Part shown: one piece after another, positions 25,534 to 34,870 of the stretch
Layout: each line of letters begins with the position of its first letter
How positions within the stretch are numbered: the stretch's first letter is position 1
From: Sporomusa acidovorans
GTDB taxonomy: Bacteria > Bacillota > Negativicutes > Sporomusales > Sporomusaceae
Reading direction: 5' to 3' (one strand)
DNA length: 64,000 nucleotides
Assembly: GCF_002257695.2 (NCBI RefSeq)
Contig: NZ_CP155571.1
Notes under the pieces: model-generated
Databases searched by the model: none
The model's input: the letters and a program-made list of their open reading frames with translations, nothing else
What the model was told of the DNA's origin: nothing
Translations under genes and position numbers: made by a program

Positions 25534-26697
25534 TTGAGTAGCAGAGGTTCAAAAAAATTGTACATAGGATTATTTTTGATAGTTATTGCGCTGGGAGTGG
25601 TTGTTGCCCGCAGCGGAATATTGTCTAAAACTCAGCCGGCTATGGCTCAGGCTGTAGCGGTGAAGGCGATGCAGGTAATAACGCGCGATACGCCGGTCAA
25701 TAGTGAATTTGTGGGACAGGTAAGAGCAAAAAGTGAAATAAAAGTCATGTCCAAAATTTCCGGCAATATTGTGGAAAAAATGGTTAATGGCGGTGATAAC
25801 GTTTACAAGGGACAACCGTTGTTTCGCATAGATAATAAGCAATACCGGTCAGCAGTTAATTCAGCCAGGGCCACGTTGAATAAATCGCAAGCAACGCTAA
25901 ACAATACCCGGATGGATGTTGCGCGCTATCAAAAATTAGCGGCAGTAGACGGGATTGCCCGGCAGACGCTAGACTCATACATAGCTAAGGCTGAAGAGGA
26001 GGAAGCAGAAGTAGAAGCTAATCAGGCCAATTTGCAGCAAGCCATGGAAGCTGAGCAGGATACGCTAATTATTTCACCGGTTGACGGCCGGATTGACGTG
26101 AATGATGTAAGTCTTGGTTATTATGTGGTGGCCGGTTCCACTACAATGGCTACTGTATCTTCGATTGACCCTATCTGGGTACAGTTTAGCATGAGTGAAA
26201 ATGAATATTTAACATTTATTCGAAGCGGCAATGGTACACTGCCGGAGTCTTTCAAAGATCACTTAAAATTGGTTCTCAGTGACGGCAAGGAATATTCGCT
26301 TATTGGGCATGTAGAGCAAATTGACAAAGGAATAAATGATACGACCGGCACGATTACCATCAAGGCTAGTTTTGATAATCCACAAAGATTTTTGCTGCCG
26401 GGGATGTTTGCCCGGGTAGTTGTGCAGGAAACTGTGCGGCCGGGAGCTTTGCTGATCCCCCAGAAGGCGGTAAAGCAGGTATTAGATAATACGTTCGTTT
26501 TTGTCGTAACCGATGATAATAAAGCAGAAAGCAGGCAGGTAAAGCTGGGAGAGCGTATTGGCGATATGTGGTTGGTAGAAGATGGACTTAGCACTACGGA
26601 CCGGATTGTGGTCGAGGGAATTGACAAGGTAAAACAGGGAAACGATCTGCAAGTAACCATGGTACAGCCGGATGAACAGACTCCGGCCAGGCAATAG
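25534..26697 (+). CDS. RND efflux periplasmic adaptor (AcrA/MexA family)
   Basis: 387 residues. An N-terminal membrane anchor (LYIGLFLIVIALGVVVA) without lipobox, then lipoyl/barrel-sandwich halves (VNGGDNVYKGQPLFRIDNKQ and ISPVDGRIDVNDVSLGYYV) around a coiled-coil hairpin, then beta-barrel and membrane-proximal domains (RVVVQETVRPGALLIPQKAV). It bridges the inner-membrane pump and an outer-membrane channel. TTG start with GGAGGA 7 bases upstream. The RND pump gene follows after 12 bases; no TolC-like gene is in the cluster, so the channel must be encoded elsewhere. Needs an outer membrane, consistent with a Negativicutes host. Confidence 0.93.
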   Translation: MSSRGSKKLYIGLFLIVIALGVVVARSGILSKTQPAMAQAVAVKAMQVITRDTPVNSEFVGQVRAKSEIKVMSKISGNIVEKMVNGGDNVYKGQPLFRIDNKQYRSAVNSARATLNKSQATLNNTRMDVARYQKLAAVDGIARQTLDSYIAKAEEEEAEVEANQANLQQAMEAEQDTLIISPVDGRIDVNDVSLGYYVVAGSTTMATVSSIDPIWVQFSMSENEYLTFIRSGNGTLPESFKDHLKLVLSDGKEYSLIGHVEQIDKGINDTTGTITIKASFDNPQRFLLPGMFARVVVQETVRPGALLIPQKAVKQVLDNTFVFVVTDDNKAESRQVKLGERIGDMWLVEDGLSTTDRIVVEGIDKVKQGNDLQVTMVQPDEQTPARQ

Positions 26698-26709
26698 GGG
26701 GCGCTAGCT

Positions 26710-29700
26710 ATGGCTAATTTTTTTATTAACCGCCCTGTGTTTGCCATCGTGTTATCCATTATTATTACCCTATTGGGCACAACGGCTGCCTTTACTCTGC
26801 CGGTTGCGCAGTATCCGCAAATTTCGCCGCCAACAATTTCGGTCTCTACTACCTATCAGGGAGCGAACGCGGATGTTGTTGATCAAACAGTTGCCCAGGT
26901 TATTGAGGAACAGGTAAACGGGGTTGAAGATATGGTTTATATGTCCTCCACCAGTACGGACTCAGGTTCTTATTCACTGAACGTACAGTTTGAAACCGAG
27001 AAAAATTCCGATACGGCATCTGTACAAACACAAAACAGGGTTTCTCAGGCTAATGCTTCGTTGCCTGGTACGGTGCAAACAACCGGAGTTACCACCCGCA
27101 AAGCCTCGCAAGATATGTCCATGATTTTTACCCTTTGGTCGCCAAGTGACAGCTATAATGCCAATTTTTTAAAAAACTATGGAACTATTTATCTGATTGA
27201 TGATATCAAACGGGTAAAAGGTGTTGGCGAGGTAGATGCATTTGGCTCAGATTACAGTATGCGGATTTGGCTGCAGCCGGAAAAGATGGCACAACTCGGG
27301 ATTTCAGTCGATGAAGTGACTTCCGCGATTGAAAAGCAAAATGTCCAGGCGGCTGCGGGGGCATTTGGTAAAATGCCGGCGGCGTCTGATCAGCAATTCC
27401 AGTATACGGCCAAAGTAAAAGGTCGTCTCACGGATGAAAAAGAGTTTGAAAATATCATTGTCCGTTCGCAATCAGACGGTTCCTTTGTCCGGATTAAAGA
27501 TATTGCCCGGGTGGAACTTGGCAGCAAAGAATATAATTTTGACAGCTTGATGAACGGCCATGTGGCTGCCGGCTTTGCCATTAAGTTGACCAGTGATGCC
27601 AATGCTTTAGAGACCATCAGTAACGTAAAAGCCGTACTGGAAAAATCATCCAAGAATTTTCCCGGTGATATGGAGTATAAAGTTGTTGTCGATAATACCG
27701 AATTCGTACGCGAATCCATGCTGGAAGTCGTTAAAACTTTTGCCGAAGCACTGTTGCTGGTTGTCATCGTGGTTTTTGTGTTCCTGCAAAGCTGGCGGGC
27801 TACTTTAATTCCTTTGCTGGCAATTCCCGTATCGCTTTTGGGTACTTTTGGCGCCTTTAGTGTTTTAGGATTTACGATCAATACTCTTACCCTGTTTGCG
27901 CTGGTGCTGGCCATCGGGCTGGTTGTTGATGATGCCATTGTTGTTATTGAAGCGGTCGAACATCATATGCGCTATTCCGGTCTTTCCCCCCTAGCGGCCA
28001 CTAAACGGGCTATGAGCGAAGTTTCCGGCCCGGTTGTTGCGATTGCCTTTGTGTTGGCGTCAGTATTTATTCCGGTTGCATTTCTAAGTGGTACTACCGG
28101 GATTTTATATAAGCAATTTGCTTTAACCATTGTGGTATCGATGGCCCTGTCAGCCATTGTAGCTTTGTCACTTACGCCGGCCTTGTGCGTGCTTTTGCTT
28201 AAGCCCGATGAAGAACAGGAACATAAGGGCGTATTAGCTCGTTTTTTTGGCCAATTTAATAATTGGTTTGAAAGAAATTTGGCCCGCTATGGCAAGGGAT
28301 TAGGCAAACTAATTCCTAAAGCCCGCTTGTGCCTGGTTCTGCTTGTGGTGTTGCTTATTTTGACCGGAGGAATATACAAACTGGTGCCTTCATCCTTTGT
28401 GCCTGATGAAGACCAGGGCTTTTATATAACATCGATTACGTTGCCGGAAGCATCCAGTTTGAATAGGACGATTGAGGTCATGCGCCAATTTACCGAAAAA
28501 GTCAGTGCACAGCCCGGCGTTAAAAATATTATGTCGTTATCCGGTATGGATATCATGGGGGGCGGCACCAAGACAAATGCCGGCGCGATGTTTGTTTCCA
28601 TGGATTCTTGGGATAAGCGCCAAAAACCTGAATTGCAGCTAAAGGCTGCAATTGGCCAGACTTTTGCGAGCGGCGCCCAATTTCCGGAAGGTACAGTCAT
28701 TGCCTTTACCCCACCTAGCTTACCGGGATTGGGAATGGTAGGCGGTTTTACTCTGATGCTGCAAGATCGAAGTGGTGGCTCACTGAATGATTTGGACAGC
28801 ATGGCCCAAAAATTCGTGGCGGCCGCCAAAGAGCGTCCGGAGATTGCTTCGATTTCGTCAACTTTTAAAGCTAATACGCCGAGCTATGAATTTGAGGTAG
28901 ACAGGGAGAAGGCTGAACAACTGGGCGTGGCGGTTGATGATGTATTTACGGCGTTGCAGGTATTCCTTGGTGGTACGCAGGTAAATGATTTTAATAAGTT
29001 TGGTCGTTCTTACAAGGTTACCGTGCAGGCCGAAAATACATTTCGTGGTGATGTAAATGCAACCCGGTTTCTTTATGTAAAAAGCGCCAATAATGCAATG
29101 GTGCCGTTAAACACACTCCTTAAACCCAAGCAGATTAATGCACCAACGATTATTACCAGGTTTAATGGCGTAAAAGCGGTTCAAATCAATGGCACACAAG
29201 CGGCCGGATACAGTTCCGGACAGGCTATGACCGCCCTGGAAGAAGTGGCGCAGCAAACTTTATCTAATGGCTATACCTATGAATGGTCGGGGCAGAGTCG
29301 CGAGGAAAAACTCGCCGGTTCGCGTACGGCAATTGCCTTCGGGATGGCAATTGTATTTGTCTTTCTATGTTTGGCTGCTCTGTACGAAAGCTGGAGCGTC
29401 CCGTTCGCGGTATTGCTTTCCGTGCCAACTGGTGTGTTTGGGGCTTTCCTGTTTCAATATGTATGTGACTTAGAAAATAGTGTTTATATGCAAATCGGGC
29501 TAATTATGCTGATTGGATTGGCTGCGAAAAACGCGATATTAATCGTTGAGTTTGCCAAAGTCAGGGTTGACAAGGGGATGAATCCGGTTGAAGCTGCGAT
29601 TGAAGCCGCGAAACTCCGTTTGCGGCCCATTATCATGACATCCTTAGCCTTCATTATTGGCTGTATTCCACTAGCGGTAGCCACTGGTGCCGGCGCCGGT

Positions 29701-29850
29701 GCCAGAAATTCTATGGGTACGGCTGTTGTAGGTGGTATGTTTACCGCTACTACACTAGGAATTTTCTTAATCCCAGTGCTTTTTGTGGTAGTAGAAAAGA
29801 TTACGGAAAAAATCAATTTATTAGGTAAAGGAAAGAGCAGTAAAATCTAA
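26710..29850 (+). CDS. RND efflux pump, HAE1 family (AcrB/MexB-like)
   Basis: 1046 residues, the usual length. FFINRPVFAIVLSIIITLLG start, YPQISPPTISVSTTYQGANA, the transmembrane 4 proton-relay segment GLVVDDAIVVIEAVEHHM with the paired Asp, the second-half GLAAKNAILIVEFAK with the relay Lys, and RLRPIIMTSLAFIIGCIPLA are all canonical. Twelve transmembrane helices in two halves with large periplasmic loops are evident. It exports hydrophobic compounds by proton exchange. Co-transcribed with the adaptor and probably controlled by the upstream MarR protein. A strong terminator follows. Confidence 0.96.
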   Translation: MANFFINRPVFAIVLSIIITLLGTTAAFTLPVAQYPQISPPTISVSTTYQGANADVVDQTVAQVIEEQVNGVEDMVYMSSTSTDSGSYSLNVQFETEKNSDTASVQTQNRVSQANASLPGTVQTTGVTTRKASQDMSMIFTLWSPSDSYNANFLKNYGTIYLIDDIKRVKGVGEVDAFGSDYSMRIWLQPEKMAQLGISVDEVTSAIEKQNVQAAAGAFGKMPAASDQQFQYTAKVKGRLTDEKEFENIIVRSQSDGSFVRIKDIARVELGSKEYNFDSLMNGHVAAGFAIKLTSDANALETISNVKAVLEKSSKNFPGDMEYKVVVDNTEFVRESMLEVVKTFAEALLLVVIVVFVFLQSWRATLIPLLAIPVSLLGTFGAFSVLGFTINTLTLFALVLAIGLVVDDAIVVIEAVEHHMRYSGLSPLAATKRAMSEVSGPVVAIAFVLASVFIPVAFLSGTTGILYKQFALTIVVSMALSAIVALSLTPALCVLLLKPDEEQEHKGVLARFFGQFNNWFERNLARYGKGLGKLIPKARLCLVLLVVLLILTGGIYKLVPSSFVPDEDQGFYITSITLPEASSLNRTIEVMRQFTEKVSAQPGVKNIMSLSGMDIMGGGTKTNAGAMFVSMDSWDKRQKPELQLKAAIGQTFASGAQFPEGTVIAFTPPSLPGLGMVGGFTLMLQDRSGGSLNDLDSMAQKFVAAAKERPEIASISSTFKANTPSYEFEVDREKAEQLGVAVDDVFTALQVFLGGTQVNDFNKFGRSYKVTVQAENTFRGDVNATRFLYVKSANNAMVPLNTLLKPKQINAPTIITRFNGVKAVQINGTQAAGYSSGQAMTALEEVAQQTLSNGYTYEWSGQSREEKLAGSRTAIAFGMAIVFVFLCLAALYESWSVPFAVLLSVPTGVFGAFLFQYVCDLENSVYMQIGLIMLIGLAAKNAILIVEFAKVRVDKGMNPVEAAIEAAKLRLRPIIMTSLAFIIGCIPLAVATGAGAGARNSMGTAVVGGMFTATTLGIFLIPVLFVVVEKITEKINLLGKGKSSKI

Positions 29851-29883
29851 AAGTACGGTCAAATAGGGAATATAAGAAAACTA

Positions 29884-29935
29884 AAAAAAGACTACCAAAC
29901 CCAACCGGAAAGATTAGGTTTTGGTAGTCTTTTTG
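29884..29935. terminator. Bidirectional terminator between RND operon and response regulator
   Basis: A stem of about 17 pairs, AAAAAGACTACCAAA with TTTGGTAGTCTTTTT, with A- and T-runs on both sides, between convergent genes. Confidence 0.93.
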
Positions 29936-29983
29936 CAATTTATAACTGCTGATTTGGTGACTAGCCTTTTTGAAAAAGCAGCT

Positions 29984-30670
29984 TTAGTTAGCAGCCAAAG
30001 AAGTATCTTTCTCCTTATGTAAATAATAGCCTACTCCCCAGACAGTTTTTAGGTTAGATAGCTTGAGCTTTTTGCGTAAGTAATGAATATAGAGATTGAC
30101 TGTAGTAAATTCAGCTTCAGAAAAATATCCCCATACTTTTTGAATAATTTGTTCCTTGGTTACTACATGACCATAGTTGCGAATTAATAACTCCAACAAC
30201 TGAGATTCTTTTAAGGTTAACTGGATAACTTCATTGCCTTTGATGACTTGACAGCGTAGTGGGTTTAAAATTAAATCATCGGCCGTTAGCACTGTCTCCG
30301 ATAACGTCTTGCCACGGCGCCGGGTCAGGGCTTTGAGCCTTGCTAATAGCTCCACTGAGAAGAAAGGTTTAACGAGATAATCGTCAGCACCGGCGTCCAG
30401 ACCTTCAGCCCGGTCTTCGGGGGAATCTTTGGCGGTTAAAAAGATAACAGGCGTATCATGACCTAAGCTGCGAAATTCTTTTAGTAAAGAAACACCATCC
30501 TGGTAGGGCAGCATGCGGTCTAATACAATAATGTCATAAACCCCGGTACAGGCCATTTCCAAGCCCGCTTGCCCGTCAAGCGCGGTATCCACTACAAAGC
30601 CGTTCTTTCTGAGTAAGTGAGATAATGATTCGACTAATTTGCCTTCATCCTCTACGAGCAGTAGTTTCAT
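29984..30670 (-). CDS. OmpR/PhoB-family response regulator
   Basis: 228 residues. The receiver domain has acidic pair E7/D8/E9, phosphoacceptor D51 (DIIVLDRMLP), FLTAKDS with T/K, and ends near 120. The C-terminal winged helix includes LTLKESQLLELLIRNYGHVV, QIIQKVWGY and FTTVNLYIHYLRKKL. It is paired with the sensor kinase gene 122 bases upstream. In front of its start is a copy of the dual palindrome also found before the kinase gene, so it may have its own autoregulated promoter. Confidence 0.94.
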   Translation of the reverse strand: MKLLLVEDEGKLVESLSHLLRKNGFVVDTALDGQAGLEMACTGVYDIIVLDRMLPYQDGVSLLKEFRSLGHDTPVIFLTAKDSPEDRAEGLDAGADDYLVKPFFSVELLARLKALTRRRGKTLSETVLTADDLILNPLRCQVIKGNEVIQLTLKESQLLELLIRNYGHVVTKEQIIQKVWGYFSEAEFTTVNLYIHYLRKKLKLSNLKTVWGVGYYLHKEKDTSLAAN

Positions 30671-30691
30671 TTACTACACCCTTTTTAAAAC

Positions 30692-30724
30692 CACAACCTT
30701 GTGAAAAATTTTCCATCCATGGAT
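30692..30724 (-). promoter_or_regulatory. Dual palindrome before the response-regulator gene
   Basis: CACAACCTTGTG (30692-30703) and ATCCATGGAT (30715-30724), both palindromic, 11 bases apart. A near copy with the same order and spacing precedes the kinase gene at 32124-32155. On the coding strand a TATAAT-like stretch lies just before it. Confidence 0.6.
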
Positions 30725-30792
30725 ATTATATTAACAATTATGACAGAGAACTGTTGGAAATTTATTTAATTCCAATATTTATTTAAAAAAAA

Positions 30793-32106
30793 TTAAACAG
30801 TGGAATGAATGGGAAGATTAACAGTAAAGGTTGATCCTATATCAGGCATACTGCTTACGGCAATTGAGCCGCCGTGACTTTCGGTAATCCATTTGGCAAT
30901 AGCCAGACCCAAGCCCGAGCCTCCTTTATTCCTAGACTTATCCACTTGGTAAAAACGGTCAAAAATTCTTTCCAAGTGTTCAGGCGCGATACCCTCACCA
31001 GAGTCGGTAACATTTATCTCAGCTTTATTACCTGCTTGTAGCAAACTGACTGAAATTGTACCGCCAGGTGAGGTATGGCGACAGGCGTTATCCAGCAAGA
31101 TAACAATTACCTGTTTAAGCTGAGACTCATCACCGTAGACTTCGATAGCGGGAGTGGACTGCACTGTAAGACACAAATTTTTTTGCTGGATTACTGCCTC
31201 GAATGGAGCTAAAGCCTGTCGTAATGCGGAGTCTAAGCAAAAATGTTGTTTGTTAAGTGGCTGCCGTTTGGAATCGACCCTGGCTAAAAACAGCAGAGAA
31301 TTTACAAGGTTTCGCATGCAGAGGCTTTCTTCCTGGATGTTATCCAGCCACTTGCTTTGACTGGCTACCGTTTCGTCCCGGCTCTCATTGACAATATCCA
31401 GATTGGTTTGAATAACGGTCAGTGGAGTGCGTAATTCATGCGAAATGTCGGAAATGAAATCCTGCTGCTGCTGCCAGGCTTTTTTTATTGGAATCATCGC
31501 GCGATTAGCTAAATAAAAACTGGTCCCAAAGGAGAGAACCGCACAGAAGATACCGACTGTCAGGAGGATTGTCAGTGTAAGACGCAGCACAGTCTTTTCA
31601 AAAGTTAAATCACAAAAAACAATGACCCATCCAGACGGATTATCCAACGGGGCCTTTAGATACGAATAATCTGTATCCTCCAAAGTAAGAGTGCCATAGT
31701 TATCGTTCAGAAGTAAAGCGTACTCACTCAGTGTTGCCAGCGAGTCCGCATCAAGTGGCTGGTTGGAAGACTCAAAGGTAATGGTGCCCTCTGGTGAGGT
31801 TTTAACAAAGAAAAACCCAAATTTTAACGGGGGGAGTATTACCGGCAGCTTAGACGGTGGTTCAGGCGGGGGAGGGGGAGGAGGCGGAGGGTTATCGAGC
31901 CTTTTGGCAAAGTCACGAGGCCGTGGGGGAAAATCACTAATTAGACCGGTTTGAACCTCAGTGGCAATTCGCAGTGACATAGACTCCGTACGATTGTTGA
32001 TGTTGATGCTTAAGAAAAAATAGGTACCACAAATTAGCAAAAAGAAAAGGGCTAGCATGATGGCTACGTTAATTAAAGTAAGTTTAAGGCGCAGCTGTTG
32101 AAACAT
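30793..32106 (-). CDS. Sensor histidine kinase
   Basis: 437 residues. Transmembrane helices at about 11-33 and 172-198 enclose an extracytoplasmic domain of about 135 residues that has a run of nine prolines at 73-81 (NPPPPPPPPPEPP). The H-box is FISDISHELRTPLTVIQTN with H223; N-box LLDNACRHT; G-boxes DSGEGIAPEHLERIFDRFY and GGSGLGLAIAKWI. No clear HAMP domain. It is the first gene of the kinase-regulator pair and probably autophosphorylates in response to an envelope signal. The proline run may be a rigid spacer; the stimulus is unknown. Confidence 0.93.
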   Translation of the reverse strand: MFQQLRLKLTLINVAIMLALFFLLICGTYFFLSININNRTESMSLRIATEVQTGLISDFPPRPRDFAKRLDNPPPPPPPPPEPPSKLPVILPPLKFGFFFVKTSPEGTITFESSNQPLDADSLATLSEYALLLNDNYGTLTLEDTDYSYLKAPLDNPSGWVIVFCDLTFEKTVLRLTLTILLTVGIFCAVLSFGTSFYLANRAMIPIKKAWQQQQDFISDISHELRTPLTVIQTNLDIVNESRDETVASQSKWLDNIQEESLCMRNLVNSLLFLARVDSKRQPLNKQHFCLDSALRQALAPFEAVIQQKNLCLTVQSTPAIEVYGDESQLKQVIVILLDNACRHTSPGGTISVSLLQAGNKAEINVTDSGEGIAPEHLERIFDRFYQVDKSRNKGGSGLGLAIAKWITESHGGSIAVSSMPDIGSTFTVNLPIHSTV

Positions 32107-32123
32107 AGATTGACTCCTTAATT

Positions 32124-32155
32124 CACAACCGTGTGAAAAGTACCCATCCTTGGAT
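32124..32155 (-). promoter_or_regulatory. Dual palindrome before the sensor-kinase gene
   Basis: CACAACCGTGTG (32124-32135) and ATCCTTGGAT (32146-32155), same order and near-same spacing as the copy before the response-regulator gene. Probably the binding site of the response regulator itself. Confidence 0.6.
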
Positions 32156-32352
32156 ATATATTTATTTTTTCAAATAAATGTTAGAATTTTATTGGTTTTG
32201 ACTAGTAAATTAGCAATAATAGTTAATAAAATATCTCATTTTACATTATAAAGGAAGAATGGAAGGTTGCCAACCTTAGCCAAGAAGAGTGTTCATTTTT
32301 TCCGGCTGCCTTCCTGAACAATGTTTCAATGATTAGGTGCGAAATATAAGTG

Positions 32353-32393
32353 AAAGCCCACTTTTCTCGCTAGCAGGCTTGAAAGTGGGCTTT
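32353..32393. terminator. Hairpin terminator
   Basis: AAAGCCCACTTT (32353-32364) pairs perfectly with AAAGTGGGCTTT (32382-32393). It lies 12 bases after the stop of the asparaginase remnant on the minus strand and probably was its terminator. Confidence 0.75.
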
Positions 32394-32404
32394 GTTTATT
32401 TATT

Positions 32405-32674
32405 TTAGTATTCCCAGAACATTTTTTGGATTTTTTGTGGATCAGTGGTTTTGGTTAAGGCCAGCATTAAGAGAATACGAGCCTTTTGCGGATTAAGGTT
32501 ATCGCCAGCGACAAAATTGTATTGATCATCGTTTGCCTCGCCGTTGCGAGCGACTATGCCATTGCCAACACGGGCGCTTCTTACAATAACAACGCCTTTT
32601 TTCTGAGCAGCTTCAATGGCAGGGTATTCGGCCTTGCCAATACTGCCGTTGCCTGTGCCGGCGTGAACAATCTG
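32405..32674 (-). pseudogene. C-terminal remnant of an L-asparaginase gene
   Basis: Reading the minus strand from 32674 to the stop at 32405-32407 gives 89 residues with unmistakable type II asparaginase features: IVHAGTGNGSIGKAEYPAIE, VVIVRSARVGNGIVARNG and AGDNLNPQKARILLMLALTK, then IQKMFWEY. The full enzyme is about 330 residues. Upstream of 32674 the frame is lost and the next gene starts at 32768, so the N-terminal two thirds, with the catalytic threonines, are gone. Neighbouring traces in another frame near 32700 may be decayed asparaginase sequence. No start codon or ribosome site precedes it; it should be non-functional. Confidence 0.87.
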
Positions 32675-32767
32675 GTATATGGTTATAAAGTTTCATTTTT
32701 ATATGCATTGATATCGGTGCGGGCTAATAGGATTATAGTAGCAAATACGGAACAGGAGTAAAGAAAA

Positions 32768-33481
32768 ATGCGATTTTGTGACTTAAATTCCAAGCGGGCG
32801 AAAACCAGGTTTAGTTTTATTCTTGCTGCTTTATTTGCTGTGTTTGGCGGCATTTGGCTGTTTGAATATATGGATGCCGCTGTTCTGAACTATTCACTGA
32901 CTCAGCCGAGCAAAGCACCCCAAGGTGAAATGCGTATCCTTATTAGGATCTCCGACCGGGTACTGGAACTCTATGACGATGGGAAACTATTCAAACGATA
33001 CCGGGTAGCTGTTGGCAAACAGGCGACGCCAACACCGATTGGGGAATGGAATATTGTGTATAAAGGCTGGAGTCCCAGGGAGGTGATGGGCACTCGCTGG
33101 ATGGGGCTTGATGTGCCATGGGGAAGTTATGGCATACATGGAACAAGTGCGCCGTGGTCAATCGGCAGTTTTGCCAGCCATGGCTGTATTCGTTTACGCA
33201 ATCAGGATTCGGAAGAACTGTATGAATGGGTGCCGGTTGGCACTCCTGTTGATATTATTGGACCGAAACCAAGGATAGACAGGGTGCTGCGCCGGGGAAC
33301 CCAAGGCCCCGATGTTATTGTGCTGCAGCTTAGATTAGTAGCGTTGGGGTATTATCAGGAGCGGGCCAAAGGAACTTTCGGCAAAGAGACGGAAGCAGCA
33401 TTGCGGGCTTTTCAGCGGGATAACAGGCTGCCGGAATCCGGGATAACTGATAAAAAAACCTTAGAATTGCTCAGATTGTGA
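32768..33481 (+). CDS. L,D-transpeptidase (YkuD) with C-terminal peptidoglycan-binding domain
   Basis: 237 residues. A signal anchor at 14-35 is followed by a YkuD domain (60-165) with the catalytic signature YGIHGT...SFASHGCIRL (H124, H138, C140) and then a PG_binding_1 domain (170-237: GTQGPDVIVLQLRLVALGYY, GKETEAALRAFQRDN). It forms 3-3 peptidoglycan cross-links or anchors envelope proteins from the periplasmic side. The ATG follows GGAGTAAAGAA. It stands alone, next to the asparaginase remnant and convergent with the transporter gene. Confidence 0.92.
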   Translation: MRFCDLNSKRAKTRFSFILAALFAVFGGIWLFEYMDAAVLNYSLTQPSKAPQGEMRILIRISDRVLELYDDGKLFKRYRVAVGKQATPTPIGEWNIVYKGWSPREVMGTRWMGLDVPWGSYGIHGTSAPWSIGSFASHGCIRLRNQDSEELYEWVPVGTPVDIIGPKPRIDRVLRRGTQGPDVIVLQLRLVALGYYQERAKGTFGKETEAALRAFQRDNRLPESGITDKKTLELLRL

Positions 33482-33488
33482 AATGTAG

Positions 33489-33524
33489 AAGGCTCCCATT
33501 GGCATCATGCCGGTGAGAGCCTTT
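33489..33524. terminator. Bidirectional terminator
   Basis: AAGGCTCCCATTGGCAT pairs with GCCGGTGAGAGCCTTT around a short loop, between convergent genes. Confidence 0.85.
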
Positions 33525-33531
33525 AGCAGGA

Positions 33532-34842
33532 CTAGAAATACCGCAGGTAGAGATAAATGTGAGCAATAATGATTGATACAAGCATCAGCGGGAAAGCAAT
33601 CTTCAAATAATAGTTGAATGTGAGCGGAATGCCGTTTTTTTCGGCAATTCCGGCCACGATTACATTGGCGGAGGCGCCAATGAGTGTACCGTTGCCGCCG
33701 AGGCAGGCGCCGAGAGATAGCGACCACCATATAGGCTCTAAATTCATGCCGGAAAGTTGCCCCATTTCCAGGATAAGGGGAATCATTGTTGCTACGAAAG
33801 GAATATTATCAATGAACGCGGAGGCTATTGCCGATACCCATAAGATAATCAAAGTTGTTTGCAGTAAATCGCCGTGAGTTACGGTAAGGGTCCAGTGAGC
33901 TAATGCACCAATTACACCTGTGGCCTTCAAACCGCCTACCAGCACGAATAATCCGACAAAGAAAAAAATCGTAGGCCATTCAACGTGCAGCAAAACATCT
34001 TCAGGTTCTTCCCGGCTGACTAACATAAGCAGAACGGCCCCTGTAAAGGCGATCGTTGCTGATTCCAAATTCAGCATACCGTGGAAGATGAAGCCGACGA
34101 TGGTAATGCCAAGCACAACTAGTGATTTTTTTAATAGCTGCCAGTCTTTAATTTCATCTTTGAAATTAAGTTGCAGGATGGCTTGCCGGTTTTGGTCGTC
34201 CACCTGCAAATCTTTACGGTAAGTCAGGAGCATCAGGGCAATGGTTGCCAGCAAAATGACCAGAATAACGGGAGTTAGGTTTGCTAAGAATGCGTTAAAG
34301 TCAAGGCCGACCGCACTACCGATCATAATATTGGGAGGATCGCCAATCAAAGTGGCGGTGCCGCCGATATTGGAAGCGATAATTTCGGCAATAAGAAACG
34401 GGGTGGGGTTAACCCGCAGTTTATCGGTCAACGTTAGTGTCACCGGTACGATTAATAAAACGGTGGTGACATTGTCCAAAAAGGCTGAGGCTAAGGCGGT
34501 TATAAAGGCTAACAGTGCCAGCAGCCACAGCGGTTGACCACGGGTGATCCTGGCAGCCCAGATGGCCACGGCTTCAAAAACGCCGGTACGGCGTGTAATG
34601 GCAACCAGAATCATCATACCGATTAACAGTCCGAGCGTATTAAAATCAATATTGTCTTTGATGGCAGTTTCCTGGGTCAAAAAACCCAACAGCAGCATCA
34701 GCATGCCCCCGGCTGTCGCGACTACCATCCGATGGATTTTTTCCGAGATAATTAGAGCGTAAGTAGCCAGAAATACAAGAACCGAGCCCCAGAATGCAAG
34801 ATCATGCAAGGTAAGTGCGCCTCCTAATATTGTATTCAACAA
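33532..34842 (-). CDS. ArsB/NhaD-type transporter (first copy)
   Basis: 436 residues, about 11 transmembrane helices. Family landmarks: TYALIISEKIHRMVVATAGG, HFNTLGLLIGMM-like NIDFNTLGLLIGMMI, SAFLDNVTTVLLIVPVT, GGTATLIGDPPNIMIGSA, SAFIDNIPFVATMIPLI and LGACLGGNGTLIGASANVI. This ArsB/NhaD-SLC13 group (CitMHS-like) exchanges anions or Na+/H+; substrate is uncertain. A second homologue with the same length and signatures lies at 47383. It sits at the downstream end of the hydroxy-acid gene block behind the CdaR regulator, so it may move a carboxylate, though this is inference. Confidence 0.85.
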   Translation of the reverse strand: MLNTILGGALTLHDLAFWGSVLVFLATYALIISEKIHRMVVATAGGMLMLLLGFLTQETAIKDNIDFNTLGLLIGMMILVAITRRTGVFEAVAIWAARITRGQPLWLLALLAFITALASAFLDNVTTVLLIVPVTLTLTDKLRVNPTPFLIAEIIASNIGGTATLIGDPPNIMIGSAVGLDFNAFLANLTPVILVILLATIALMLLTYRKDLQVDDQNRQAILQLNFKDEIKDWQLLKKSLVVLGITIVGFIFHGMLNLESATIAFTGAVLLMLVSREEPEDVLLHVEWPTIFFFVGLFVLVGGLKATGVIGALAHWTLTVTHGDLLQTTLIILWVSAIASAFIDNIPFVATMIPLILEMGQLSGMNLEPIWWSLSLGACLGGNGTLIGASANVIVAGIAEKNGIPLTFNYYLKIAFPLMLVSIIIAHIYLYLRYF

Positions 34843-34870
34843 AGATTTTATTCCGATAAAATTTACATTG

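Noticed and set aside
31763..31954. Gly-rich plus-strand frame inside the sensor kinase gene
   Set aside because: It is the antisense of the proline codons in the kinase; no independent coding evidence.
32486..32761. 91-codon plus-strand open frame
   Set aside because: It is the antisense of the asparaginase remnant on the minus strand, whose protein motifs are clear; the plus-strand translation has no recognisable family features.
33532..34842. Arsenite efflux protein ArsB with an ars operon
   Set aside because: No arsR, arsC or arsA nearby; the wider NhaD/CitMHS group also fits, so a specific arsenic role is not supported.
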